DNA from: a methane-oxidizing endosymbiont of Gigantopelta aegis
GTDB taxonomy: Bacteria; Pseudomonadota; Gammaproteobacteria; Methylococcales; Methylomonadaceae
NCBI RefSeq assembly: GCF_016097405.1
Contig: NZ_JAEHGD010000001.1
Location: 828,345 to 892,344 of the forward strand
DNA: 64,000 nucleotides
Direction of reading: 5' to 3'
A model generated the notes under the pieces. The model had not been told where the DNA came from. It searched no databases and saw only the letters and a program-made list of their open reading frames with translations. Below, piece by piece: positions 55,582 to 64,000 of this stretch. Numbering within the stretch: the stretch's first letter is position 1; every line of letters begins with the position of its first letter. The position numbers were made by a program, and so were the translations under genes.

Positions 55582-57492
55582 CTACTCGGCTGCATCACCT
55601 GATGGCGATGCTTTTTTATCCGACGTCGCAATCACGCCACCCCCTTTTGAGGTCGAGTCATCTTCCCAATCTGCTGGCTTTCTGATTGGACGGCGGTTCA
55701 TTGCATCATCGATCTGATCTTTATCGATCGTTTCATATTTCATCAATGCTTCCGCCATTGCGTGCAAAATATCCATATTCTCCTTCAAGATTTTATCGGC
55801 GCGTTCGTAATTTCGATCGATAATGGCGCGTACTTCTTCATCGATCAAATGCGCAGTATCTTCGGCCACGGTTTTATGCTGCGTCACCGAGCGCCCCAGA
55901 AAAACCTCACCTTCTTCTTCACTATAAGTCAAAGGTCCGAGTCGTTGTGACAACCCCCACTTAGTCACCATATTACGCGCAATTTCGGTTGCACGCTCAA
56001 TGTCATTTGACGCACCCGTGGACACTTCTTCCCAGCCAAAAATTAATTCTTCGGCAATACGACCGCCATACAGGCTAGAAATCATACTGTCGAGTTTGCG
56101 CTTGCTGATGCTATATTCATCACGTTCGGGAAGAAACATAGTCACACCCAATGCACGCCCTCTCGGCATGATACTGACCTTATAAACCGGATCATGCTCC
56201 GGCACCATTTTCCCGACGATGGCATGACCGGCTTCATGATAGGCCGTCATTTTCTTTTCTTTTTCAGTCATCACCATTGAGCGGCGCTCCGCTCCCATGA
56301 TGAGCTTGTCTTTGGCCATTTCCAAATCTGCCATAGTCACCAATTTTTTATTCAGTCGCGCAGCATGCAAGGCGGCTTCATTGACCAGGTTAGCCAGATC
56401 AGCCCCTGAAAACCCCGGCGTACCTTGAGCGATATATTTGACTTCCACATCATCGGCAGTCGGCACTTTACGCAAATGAACCTTCAAGATTTGTTCACGC
56501 CCTCTAACATCCGGCAATCCAACGACCACCTGCCGATCAAAACGTCCAGGCCGCAACAAAGCTTTATCCAGTACATCAGCTCGGTTGGTTGCGGCAATAA
56601 CAATAATACCTTCATTACCCTCAAAACCATCCATTTCGACTAACAGTTGGTTCAAGGTTTGTTCGCGCTCATCATTACCGCCACCTAAACCGGCACCCCG
56701 CGAGCGACCCACCGCATCGATCTCATCGATAAAGATAATACAAGGCGCATTTTTTTTGGCTTCTTCAAATAAATCTCTGACCCGCGCCGCGCCCACGCCG
56801 ACAAACATCTCCACAAAATCAGAACCTGAAATGGTAAAAAACGGGACTTTCGCTTCACCGGCAATTGCACGCGCCAGCAATGTTTTCCCGGTACCTGGTG
56901 GGCCAACCATCAACGCGCCTTTTGGAACACGGCCACCGAGTTTCTGATATTTGGCAGGATCTTTTAAGAAATCAACCATCTCAGCAACTTCTTCTTTGGC
57001 CTCATCACAACCGGCAACATCATCAAAGGTCACTTTGTTTTGTTTCGGGTCAATCATTCTGGCCTTGTTCTTGCCAAAACCCAACGCGCCTCCCCGGCCG
57101 CCGGCGCCACCTTGCATTTGCCGCATAAAAAACACCCATACAGCAATCAACAGCAATATAGGCCCAAACGAGACAAATATCTGCATCAGCAAGGAAGGCT
57201 CTTCCGGCGGTTTAGCTTTAATATCAACGCCACTAGCAATTAAGTCATCCACCAGGTGAATATCATTCGGTGCATAACTTTTAAACAGTTGCCCGCTTCT
57301 CATTTTGCCAATGATTTTGTGGTCTTCGATAACCACCTCCTGAACCTGACCGGCTTTGGCGGCATCCAGAAATTGGGTATAGGACAGGTTTTCTGCGGTC
57401 TGAATACCCCTAGGACCATAATTGTTGAAAACAGACATCAACACGATGGCGATGATGACCCACAACACCAGATTTTTAAACATATCGTTCAA
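55582..57492 (-). CDS. ftsH: ATP-dependent membrane protease FtsH
   Basis: 636 residues. Two N-terminal membrane helices ([38 protein letters not shown]), AAA+ domain with [20 protein letters not shown] and [18 protein letters not shown], arginine fingers in [11 protein letters not shown], and zinc protease HEAGH in [20 protein letters not shown]. Start: a GGAG lies eight bases before the TTG at 57492 (giving MNDMFKN, as in Pseudomonas); the ATG at 57483 is the alternative. Degrades, among others, LpxC in E. coli. Follows rlmE. Confidence 0.95.
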   Translation of the reverse strand: MNDMFKNLVLWVIIAIVLMSVFNNYGPRGIQTAENLSYTQFLDAAKAGQVQEVVIEDHKIIGKMRSGQLFKSYAPNDIHLVDDLIASGVDIKAKPPEEPSLLMQIFVSFGPILLLIAVWVFFMRQMQGGAGGRGGALGFGKNKARMIDPKQNKVTFDDVAGCDEAKEEVAEMVDFLKDPAKYQKLGGRVPKGALMVGPPGTGKTLLARAIAGEAKVPFFTISGSDFVEMFVGVGAARVRDLFEEAKKNAPCIIFIDEIDAVGRSRGAGLGGGNDEREQTLNQLLVEMDGFEGNEGIIVIAATNRADVLDKALLRPGRFDRQVVVGLPDVRGREQILKVHLRKVPTADDVEVKYIAQGTPGFSGADLANLVNEAALHAARLNKKLVTMADLEMAKDKLIMGAERRSMVMTEKEKKMTAYHEAGHAIVGKMVPEHDPVYKVSIMPRGRALGVTMFLPERDEYSISKRKLDSMISSLYGGRIAEELIFGWEEVSTGASNDIERATEIARNMVTKWGLSQRLGPLTYSEEEGEVFLGRSVTQHKTVAEDTAHLIDEEVRAIIDRNYERADKILKENMDILHAMAEALMKYETIDKDQIDDAMNRRPIRKPADWEDDSTSKGGGVIATSDKKASPSGDAAE

Positions 57493-57596
57493 ATTACACA
57501 CTCCAGACTGATTCGTCTCGAAAAATTTAGAATTAATTGTAGCAAGGATTAACCTGACGGTTTACTACCAAATACTGCGCAACCCATAACGCCACC

Positions 57597-58223
57597 CTAA
57601 GCCGACCTTTTAAAGCCCTTTGCCAGGATATAAACTTCATTACTCCTGGCCCTTGAGGCTTTGGGCTTTCGAATAACCACCGATGAAAAACACGCTTTCA
57701 CTTGCCGGTGAAATTCATCAAAGCCCACCCCCTGAAACATCTTGATCAAAAAGACACCGCCTTCGCATAATAAAGTATTGGCAGCATCTAGCGCCAACTC
57801 ACCCAGATAAATCGCACGCGGCAAATCGACCGCCTTGTTGCCACTCATATTCGGTGCCATGTCTGATAATAAAAGATGCACCGGGGCTCCAGCCAGCACC
57901 GTGTAGAGCTGTTCTAACACATCGTCTTCCCGAAAATCGCCCTGAATAAAATCGACACCGACAATCGGCTCAATAGGCAACAAATCCAACCCGATAACTT
58001 TATTTTTTTTATTGACGATTTTTCTAACATATTCAGTCCAACCACCAGGGGCCGCGCCTAAATCAACAACATTCATGTCTGGGCGAATAATCTTGTCTTT
58101 TTCCTGAATTTCCATTAGTTTAAAAACTGCTCGGGAGCGCAAGCCCATCACCTGGGCTTTTTTAACATATTCATCCTGAAAATGCTCTTGCATCCATTGA
58201 TTGCTACTTTTACTTCTCGCCAT
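57597..58223 (-). CDS. rlmE: 23S rRNA 2'-O-methyltransferase (U2552)
   Basis: 208 residues, RrmJ/FtsJ fold. RSRAVFKLMEIQEKDKIIRP supplies the first catalytic Lys, MNVVDLGAAPGGWTEYVRKI the SAM loop, LLLSDMAPNMSGNKAVDLPR the Asp, FLIKMFQGVGFDEFHRQVKA the second Lys. Heat-shock linked partner of ftsH in most proteobacteria. Divergent from yhbY (77-bp gap). Confidence 0.95.
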   Translation of the reverse strand: MARSKSSNQWMQEHFQDEYVKKAQVMGLRSRAVFKLMEIQEKDKIIRPDMNVVDLGAAPGGWTEYVRKIVNKKNKVIGLDLLPIEPIVGVDFIQGDFREDDVLEQLYTVLAGAPVHLLLSDMAPNMSGNKAVDLPRAIYLGELALDAANTLLCEGGVFLIKMFQGVGFDEFHRQVKACFSSVVIRKPKASRARSNEVYILAKGFKRSA

Positions 58224-58300
58224 ATTGTTGGGTAGTGTAGAATTGCGTCTTTTTATACGTTATGCAATAGACGCATAACATAATAACTATAAGGTTAACT

Positions 58301-58567
58301 GTGAACGCTGCTGAAAAAAAGAAACTGAAATCTCAGGCCCATGCTTTAAAACCCGTTGTCACGATTGGTCAACTCGGATTGACGGACGCGGTTATCAAAG
58401 AAACAAATATTGCACTCAACGCTCATGAGCTGATTAAAATTAAAATCCGTACTGACAAGGATCAACGTCTTGAAATTCAACATCAGCTTTGCCTGAAAAC
58501 TGAGGCCGAGCCTGTTCAAATGATAGGTCAAATTGCTGTTATTTATAGAAAAAATCCAGATAAATAA
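58301..58567 (+). CDS. yhbY: Ribosome assembly RNA-binding protein YhbY
   Basis: 88 residues, CRM domain. KLKSQAHALKPVVTIGQLGL is the family opening; DAVIKETNIALNAHELIKIK and IGQIAVIYRKNPDK end it. Starts at GTG 58301 with AAGG upstream. Associates with the pre-50S subunit in E. coli. Converges with greA through a shared hairpin. Confidence 0.93.
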   Translation: MNAAEKKKLKSQAHALKPVVTIGQLGLTDAVIKETNIALNAHELIKIKIRTDKDQRLEIQHQLCLKTEAEPVQMIGQIAVIYRKNPDK

Positions 58568-58573
58568 AACAAA

Positions 58574-58610
58574 TCCGGTTAAGTCACTGTAAAACTATCA
58601 CTTAACCGGA
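58574..58610. terminator. Bidirectional hairpin between yhbY and greA
   Basis: TCCGGTTAAGT (58574-58584) and ACTTAACCGGA (58600-58610) form an 11-bp perfect stem with a 15-base loop between the two converging genes. No long T-run on either side. Confidence 0.65.
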
Positions 58611-58623
58611 AACATCCAATCGT

Positions 58624-59100
58624 CTAAATATATTCTATTTTGATAATTTCATATTCCTTCTCACCACCCGGTGCCTTAACTGTCACCACATCTTCAACTT
58701 CTTTGCCAATCAATGCCCTGGCAATCGGCGAGCCGATCGAAATACGGCCTGCCTTAATATCGGCTTCATCTTCACCAACGATTTGATAGGTCACGGTTTT
58801 TTCGTCATCCAGGTCTTCAATCGTTACCGTTGAGCCAAAAACAACTTTGCCCTTAGCATCCATTTTCGTCACATCGATAATCGTGGCATTAGCCAATTTG
58901 CCTTCTATTTCAGCAATGCGTCCTTCAGCAAAACTTTGCTGCTCCCGTGCCGCATGGTATTCGGCGTTTTCTTTCAAATCGCCATGTTCCCGTGCTTCAG
59001 CTATCGCCGCAATAATCCGCGGCCGAATGACTGTTTTTAATTCTTCCAGTTCTTCACGCAATTTGTTTGCGCCATTAACCGTTAAGGGAATTTTTTGCAT
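58624..59100 (-). CDS. greA: Transcription elongation factor GreA
   Basis: 158 residues. N-terminal coiled-coil ([40 protein letters not shown] with the acidic tip DLKENAEY) and C-terminal FKBP-like domain ([30 protein letters not shown]). Stimulates cleavage of backtracked transcripts by RNA polymerase. 115 bp after carB start side, same strand. Confidence 0.96.
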   Translation of the reverse strand: MQKIPLTVNGANKLREELEELKTVIRPRIIAAIAEAREHGDLKENAEYHAAREQQSFAEGRIAEIEGKLANATIIDVTKMDAKGKVVFGSTVTIEDLDDEKTVTYQIVGEDEADIKAGRISIGSPIARALIGKEVEDVVTVKAPGGEKEYEIIKIEYI

Positions 59101-59215
59101 TAACTACTCCATCTCATCTCTACCGCTATCCTGTTGATGCGGCATTTAAAACTTCACAAAGGTCTTAATCATTCAAGACCGTTTCATTCATCACACAAGC
59201 GATGCACCTTTCGCT

Positions 59216-62200
59216 TTACACGTTTTTGTGCAGATCCTTTAATTGATTGACACTGCCGGCATCGAGCTCACCCAGCGCAAAACATGCTGCTCTAGCGCCT
59301 GCCATGGTAGTGTAATAGGTCACTCGGTGCTGCAAGGCCTCACGCCGCATGGTGAATGAGTCGGCGATTGATTTCAGGCCTTCAGTGGTATTGATAATCA
59401 ACTGAATCTGATCGTTCTTAATCATATCGACCGTATTCGGCCGCCCTTCGTTCACTTTAAATACCACTTCACAATCGATACCGGCATCCTGCAATACTTT
59501 CGCCGTCCCTTTAGTGGCAACAATCTGATAATTTTTATCGATCAACATCTGTGCAATTTCAGCGGCCTTAGGTTTATCACGCTCACGAATACTCATCAGC
59601 ACCTTACCGCTGTAACTTAAATCTACGCCCGCTGCACGCTGCGATTTGGCAAATGCCTCGCCAAAGGTTTCGCCAACACCCATGACTTCGCCGGTCGATT
59701 TCATTTCTGGTCCTAACAAGGGATCAACGCCTGGAAATTTAACAAACGGAAATACCGCTTCTTTGACCGAATAATATTTAGGGATTCTTTCTTCGGTAAC
59801 GCCCTGTTGTTTAAGACTTGTTCCGGCCATGACCCGGGCGGCAATCTTAGCCAATGGATAGCCAGTCGCCTTCGATACAAACGGTGCGGTTCGAGATGCG
59901 CGTGGATTAACTTCTAAAACGTAAACCGTTTCACCCTGAATCGCAAACTGAGTATTCATCAAGCCGCGCACACCCAATGCCTCGGCCATGCGAGCCACCT
60001 GTTCACGCAGTTGCATCTGCAAATGCTCTGGTAAATCATAAGGTGGAATCGAACAGGCCGAATCACCAGAATGAACACCAGCCTGCTCAATATGCTCCAT
60101 CAAACCGCCGATCAAAACCGTTTCACCATCATAAATGGCATCGACATCCATTTCCACCGCATCATCGAGAAAACGATCCAGCAACACTGGCGAATCGTTG
60201 GACACGGTGACGGCCTCTTTCATATAACGCTGCAAACCTTCTTCATCGGTCACGATTTCCATAGCGCGACCACCCAACACATAAGAAGGCCGTACCACCA
60301 ACGGATACCCCAGTTCTTTGGCGGCATTGACCGCCTGCTCTACCGAGCGGGCCGTTGCATTTGGCGGCTGCTTAAGCCCTAATCGTTCCAGCAATTTCTG
60401 GAAACGCTCCCGGTCTTCAGCCAAGTCGATAGAGTCCGGTGAGGTACCGATTATTGGCGCACCCATTGCCTCTAAAGCGCGTGCTAATTTCAATGGCGTC
60501 TGGCCGCCATATTGCACAATCACCCCTTTCGGTTTTTCCAGGGCAATAATCTCCAGCACATCTTCTAGCGTCAAGGGCTCAAAATACAATCGATCTGAGG
60601 TATCGAAATCGGTCGATACCGTTTCTGGGTTGCAATTGATCATGATGGTTTCATAACCGTCTTCGCGTAAGGCTAATGCGGCATGAACACAGCAATAATC
60701 AAACTCAATTCCCTGACCGATCCGGTTTGGCCCACCGCCGAGAATAATGATCTTATCCCGATCTGTCGGCCGCGCTTCACATTCTATCTCGTAGGTAGAA
60801 TACAAATAGGCGGTATCAGAGGCAAATTCGGCTGCACAGGAATCAATCCGCTTATACACCGGCCGAATATTTTGCTTATGTCGCGTATTACGTACTTCAG
60901 ACTCTTTGGTGTCGAGCAATTTGGCCAACCGGGCATCGGAAAAACCTTTACGCTTCAAGCGTAACAAGGTTTCCGCCGACAAGGTTGCCAGCGTTTTGGT
61001 CGCCAGTGTTTTTTCAGTTTCAACCAGATCCTGAATCTGCGCCAGAAACCAGGGATCAATTTTGCTGGCTTCGTGGATGTCTTCAAAGGATAAACCACTA
61101 CGAAATGCATCCGCCACATACCAAAGCCGATGCGGCCCAGGATGACGCAGCTCACTCAATATATTGTCCTGTGCATTATCCGCCGCTAGATCGTTCCATT
61201 CGTCCAAACCATCGACCCCCACCTCAAGCCCTCGCAAAGCCTTTTGCAGGGACTCCTGGAACGTGCGGCCGATCGCCATGACCTCGCCAACCGATTTCAT
61301 TTGGGTGGTCAAGCGGTCATCGGCCTGCGGAAATTTTTCAAAGGTAAAACGTGGCACTTTGGTGACGACATAATCGATCGTCGGTTCGAAGGAAGCCGGT
61401 GTCGCCCCACCGGTAATTTCGTTTTTCAATTCATCCAAGGTGTAACCGACTGCCAGTTTTGCCGCCACCTTGGCGATGGGAAAACCTGTCGCCTTCGATG
61501 CTAGCGCTGAAGAGCGCGATACCCTGGGATTCATTTCGATCACGACCAGACGGCCATTATGCGGATTGATGGCAACCTGCACATTAGAGCCCCCCGTATC
61601 AACACCAATTTCACGTAATACCGCCAGCGAAACATTCCTGAGAATCTGGTATTCCTTATCCGTCAGTGTTTGTGCAGGGGCTACCGTAATCGAGTCTCCC
61701 GTATGTACCCCCATCGGATCAAGATTTTCGATTGAACAGACGATGATGCAATTGTCTTTGGAATCACGCACCACTTCCATTTCGTATTCCTTCCAACCGA
61801 GTACCGACTCTTCAATCAGTAATTCCTTAGTTGGCGACAATTCCAACCCACGCTCACAAATCTCGATAAACTCTTCTTTATTGTAAGCGATACCGCCGCC
61901 GCTGCCGCCCATGGTAAATGACGGCCGGATAATGGTCGGATACCCCACCTTAGCTTGTGCGGCAAAGGCTTCTTCCATATTATGTGCAGTTTCAGAACGC
62001 GGCACTTCAAAGCCGATACGGCGCATGGCCTGATTGAACAAATCCCGGTCTTCAGCTTTATGAATCGCTTCTTTAGTTGCACCGATCATTTCAACCTGAT
62101 ATTTTTCCAGCACACCGTGCGCATCTAGATCCAACGCGCAGTTCAAGGCGGTTTGACCGCCCATTGTGGGTAAAATAGCATCGGGCCGTTCTTTGTCGAT

Positions 62201-62431
62201 GATTTTTTCTACCGTCTGCCAATCGATCGGTTCAATATAGATGGCATCGGCCATATCCGGATCCGTCATAATCGTCGCTGGATTGGAATTGACCAGAATG
62301 ACGCGATAACCTTCTTCTCGTAAGGCTTTACAGGCTTGTGTGCCAGAATAATCAAATTCACAGGCCTGACCAATGACAATAGGGCCCGCGCCCAGCAATA
62401 AAATAGATTTTATATCGGTTCTTTTTGGCAT
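59216..62431 (-). CDS. carB: Carbamoyl-phosphate synthase large subunit
   Basis: 1071 residues, duplicated ATP-grasp architecture: first half with [20 protein letters not shown] and [20 protein letters not shown], oligomerisation domain, second half with [20 protein letters not shown] and [20 protein letters not shown], and a C-terminal MGS-like allosteric domain (residues ~940-1071). Makes carbamoyl phosphate for arginine and pyrimidines. 16 bp after carA. Confidence 0.97.
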   Translation of the reverse strand: MPKRTDIKSILLLGAGPIVIGQACEFDYSGTQACKALREEGYRVILVNSNPATIMTDPDMADAIYIEPIDWQTVEKIIDKERPDAILPTMGGQTALNCALDLDAHGVLEKYQVEMIGATKEAIHKAEDRDLFNQAMRRIGFEVPRSETAHNMEEAFAAQAKVGYPTIIRPSFTMGGSGGGIAYNKEEFIEICERGLELSPTKELLIEESVLGWKEYEMEVVRDSKDNCIIVCSIENLDPMGVHTGDSITVAPAQTLTDKEYQILRNVSLAVLREIGVDTGGSNVQVAINPHNGRLVVIEMNPRVSRSSALASKATGFPIAKVAAKLAVGYTLDELKNEITGGATPASFEPTIDYVVTKVPRFTFEKFPQADDRLTTQMKSVGEVMAIGRTFQESLQKALRGLEVGVDGLDEWNDLAADNAQDNILSELRHPGPHRLWYVADAFRSGLSFEDIHEASKIDPWFLAQIQDLVETEKTLATKTLATLSAETLLRLKRKGFSDARLAKLLDTKESEVRNTRHKQNIRPVYKRIDSCAAEFASDTAYLYSTYEIECEARPTDRDKIIILGGGPNRIGQGIEFDYCCVHAALALREDGYETIMINCNPETVSTDFDTSDRLYFEPLTLEDVLEIIALEKPKGVIVQYGGQTPLKLARALEAMGAPIIGTSPDSIDLAEDRERFQKLLERLGLKQPPNATARSVEQAVNAAKELGYPLVVRPSYVLGGRAMEIVTDEEGLQRYMKEAVTVSNDSPVLLDRFLDDAVEMDVDAIYDGETVLIGGLMEHIEQAGVHSGDSACSIPPYDLPEHLQMQLREQVARMAEALGVRGLMNTQFAIQGETVYVLEVNPRASRTAPFVSKATGYPLAKIAARVMAGTSLKQQGVTEERIPKYYSVKEAVFPFVKFPGVDPLLGPEMKSTGEVMGVGETFGEAFAKSQRAAGVDLSYSGKVLMSIRERDKPKAAEIAQMLIDKNYQIVATKGTAKVLQDAGIDCEVVFKVNEGRPNTVDMIKNDQIQLIINTTEGLKSIADSFTMRREALQHRVTYYTTMAGARAACFALGELDAGSVNQLKDLHKNV

Positions 62432-62447
62432 GTTCTTCCGCTTGGCG

Positions 62448-63578
62448 TTAAGGGTGGGTACGGTTCATCATGGCGACGAAGTCATCAAACAAAAATTCGA
62501 CATCGTGCGGCCCGGGGCTGGCTTCAGGATGCCCCTGGAAACTCATGGCTGGACAATCGGTGCGCTCGATCCCTTGCAGACTACCATCGAACAAGGAATG
62601 AAAAGTCGCGTTGAGCACGGCCGGCAGACTGTTTTCATCCACCGCAAAACCGTGATTCTGGCTGCTGATCATGACGCGCCCTGTGGCTTTTTGCTGTACC
62701 GGATGATTAGCGCCGTGATGACCGAATTTCATCTTCACTGTTTTCGCACCACTAGCTAAAGCTAGAAGCTGATGCCCCAGGCAAATACCAAAAACCGGCA
62801 CTTTTTCGGCCAGAATTTTTTTAATCGCCTCGATCGCGTAAGTACATGGCTCAGGATCGCCAGGGCCATTGGATAAAAACACACCATCGGGCTGCATTGC
62901 CAGAACATCTTCCGCTGGCGTAGTTGCAGGAACGACAGTGACTTTACAACCACGATTCACCAGCAATCGTAAAATATTGCGTTTGACGCCAAAATCATAG
63001 GCGACGACATTCTTGTCAAATTGCTCAATCCGCCGATGGCCTTCGCCTAGCCGCCAAATATCGTCTTGCCAGACATAAGGCTCTTTAGTCGTGACTTCTT
63101 TAGCCAAATCCAGCCCTTTCAGTCCAGGGAATTTGTCGATAGCGCGTAATGCTGTATTTTCATCAACCTCATCACCCGCCATAATGCAGCCACGTTGTGC
63201 ACCTTTATCGCGCAACAGTCGCGTCAGCTGGCGGGTATCAATATCAGCAATCGCCACCACATTATGTTGTTTTAAATAGTCGGGCAAGCTTTGCTGACTG
63301 CGCCAGTTACTGGCAATCAACGGTAAATCCCGTATCACCAGACCACTGGCATACACAGCATCGGATTCATCATCCTCCGGATTAGTGCCGACATTCCCTA
63401 TATGGGGATAGGTCAGGGTTACGATTTGACTTGCATATGACGGGTCACTCAAGATTTCCTGATAGCCTGTCAGCGATGTGTTAAAAACGACTTCCCCAAC
63501 AGCACAGCCTTCTGCGCCAATCGAGGTTCCATGAAAAACCGTTCCATCTTCCAGTACCAGCAATGCGGACTTATTCAA
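62448..63578 (-). CDS. carA: Carbamoyl-phosphate synthase small (glutaminase) subunit
   Basis: 376 residues from TTG 63578: AGGTGG lies six bases upstream, giving [20 protein letters not shown]; the frame is open to 63617. TTG is also the start of E. coli carA. Class I amidotransferase triad: Cys in [20 protein letters not shown], His and Glu in [14 protein letters not shown]. Delivers ammonia to CarB. Confidence 0.96.
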   Translation of the reverse strand: MNKSALLVLEDGTVFHGTSIGAEGCAVGEVVFNTSLTGYQEILSDPSYASQIVTLTYPHIGNVGTNPEDDESDAVYASGLVIRDLPLIASNWRSQQSLPDYLKQHNVVAIADIDTRQLTRLLRDKGAQRGCIMAGDEVDENTALRAIDKFPGLKGLDLAKEVTTKEPYVWQDDIWRLGEGHRRIEQFDKNVVAYDFGVKRNILRLLVNRGCKVTVVPATTPAEDVLAMQPDGVFLSNGPGDPEPCTYAIEAIKKILAEKVPVFGICLGHQLLALASGAKTVKMKFGHHGANHPVQQKATGRVMISSQNHGFAVDENSLPAVLNATFHSLFDGSLQGIERTDCPAMSFQGHPEASPGPHDVEFLFDDFVAMMNRTHP

Positions 63579-63635
63579 GATCAGCCACCTTAAAATGTGC
63601 AAAACGGGACAAGCCAATACGACTCCTCCCGCTTA

Positions 63636-63669
63636 AAAAGAAAAAACCAGAGCCGCTTTGACAACGGCC
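63636..63669 (-). terminator. Possible terminator after mch
   Basis: On the minus strand a short GCCG/CGGC stem with a nine-base loop is followed within five bases by TTTTTTCTTTTT. The stem is short, so this is tentative. Confidence 0.35.
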
Positions 63670-63698
63670 AAATCTTTCTAATTTTACGTAATTTGCGC

Positions 63699-64000
63699 CT
63701 AGCTAGCAAATGATAATTCGAGCAACTCGTTATTTAAAATACCGGCTCGATAACTGTTGCCCGATTCAATATTCGTCACAATCACACTGCCCGGGCTGAA
63801 CAACATGCCATCGATTTTAAAGAAGTCATAATTATTATCTTTAAACACCTGGGCAAAAGGCTTGCCATAATCACGTGATGTACAGCTCGGTAGCTCTTTC
63901 GCCAGCTTTTCAGCGGCTTCATCTTCACCTTTGACAAAGATATGCACTTGCCCTGCGAACAAAATAGCATCGTTTGTACGCCCCATCGCCTTGACAAAAT
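63699..64000 (-). CDS. mch: Methenyl-tetrahydromethanopterin cyclohydrolase, C-terminal ~100 residues
   Basis: Cut by the window edge; the frame continues beyond 64000. [60 protein letters not shown] and [19 protein letters not shown] match the C-terminal third of Mch, which converts methenyl- to formyl-tetrahydromethanopterin in formaldehyde oxidation. In bacteria this pathway is typical of methylotrophs and methanotrophs, and it is the best metabolic marker in the window. An internal ATG at 63986 is not the start. Confidence 0.88.
   Translation of the reverse strand, partial: FVKAMGRTNDAILFAGQVHIFVKGEDEAAEKLAKELPSCTSRDYGKPFAQVFKDNNYDFFKIDGMLFSPGSVIVTNIESGNSYRAGILNNELLELSFAS

Noticed and set aside
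59161-59180. GGTCTT/AAGACC repeat between greA and carB as a terminator
   Set aside because: Six-base stem without a T-run; too weak to call.
1-64000. CRISPR arrays, rRNA genes, prophage or toxin-antitoxin modules
   Set aside because: No regularly spaced repeats, rRNA-like sequence, phage structural genes or TA pairs were seen on reading both strands.

Overview
The window reads as chromosomal DNA of a gammaproteobacterial methylotroph, most likely a Methylococcales methanotroph. Three things support this. The housekeeping blocks have gammaproteobacterial gene order (carAB-greA-yhbY-rlmE-ftsH-glmM-tpiA-secG-tRNA-Leu; bamA-skp-fabZ-lpxA-rnhB). The right edge holds the C-terminus of methenyl-tetrahydromethanopterin cyclohydrolase (mch), a C1-pathway enzyme. 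There is also a PEP-CTERM protein behind a sigma-54 type promoter. Base composition is moderate, and clearly more AT-rich between about 28 and 36 kb.

Layout. 1-9.4 kb: ppnP, a membrane/spermidine-synthase fusion, lpxD (away from the lpxA cluster), galU, an EamA transporter and pntAB, with small palindromic repeats around 4.1-4.5 kb. 9.5-12.3 kb: a response regulator truncated by an IS3-family element that abuts the remnant of an IS903-like element. 12.3-24.9 kb: PEP-CTERM protein, TPR protein, an RND/membrane-fusion operon that ends in a catalytically degenerate phosphoesterase-like protein, fetB-like permease, purM, and a divergent DUF2066 gene split by an IS5/IS427-type element.

24.9-39.6 kb, minus strand: an LPS core/O-antigen locus read right to left: waaC, a second GT9 heptosyltransferase, FkbM methyltransferase, MBOAT plus AlgJ-like O-acetylation pair, GT17, SAM methyltransferase, O-antigen ligase, three GT2 glycosyltransferases and waaF. 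From 24.9 to 37.5 kb almost every gene is broken. IS630, IS1 and IS903-like elements sit in FkbM, MBOAT and AlgJ respectively, each with recognisable target duplications. Roughly 25-30 single-base shifts lie almost all in mononucleotide runs, and the MBOAT gene has lost its catalytic core by an in-frame deletion. Reading across the shifts and insertions recovers near-complete ancestral proteins for most genes. Either the locus is decaying recently, or the consensus sequence here has homopolymer errors; the IS insertions and the MBOAT deletion are independent of the second explanation.

39.6-64 kb is compact, intact housekeeping DNA: ilvE, glnE, DUF3465, rnhB-lpxA-fabZ-skp-bamA, the EF-P set epmA-efp/epmB, a beta-carbonic anhydrase, and the carAB-to-secG block. 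folP is absent from its usual place between ftsH and glmM, where a terminator lies instead.

No CRISPR array, rRNA or prophage was seen. The items most worth following are the degenerate phosphoesterase/RND operon, the sigma-54/PEP-CTERM unit, and the decayed LPS locus.
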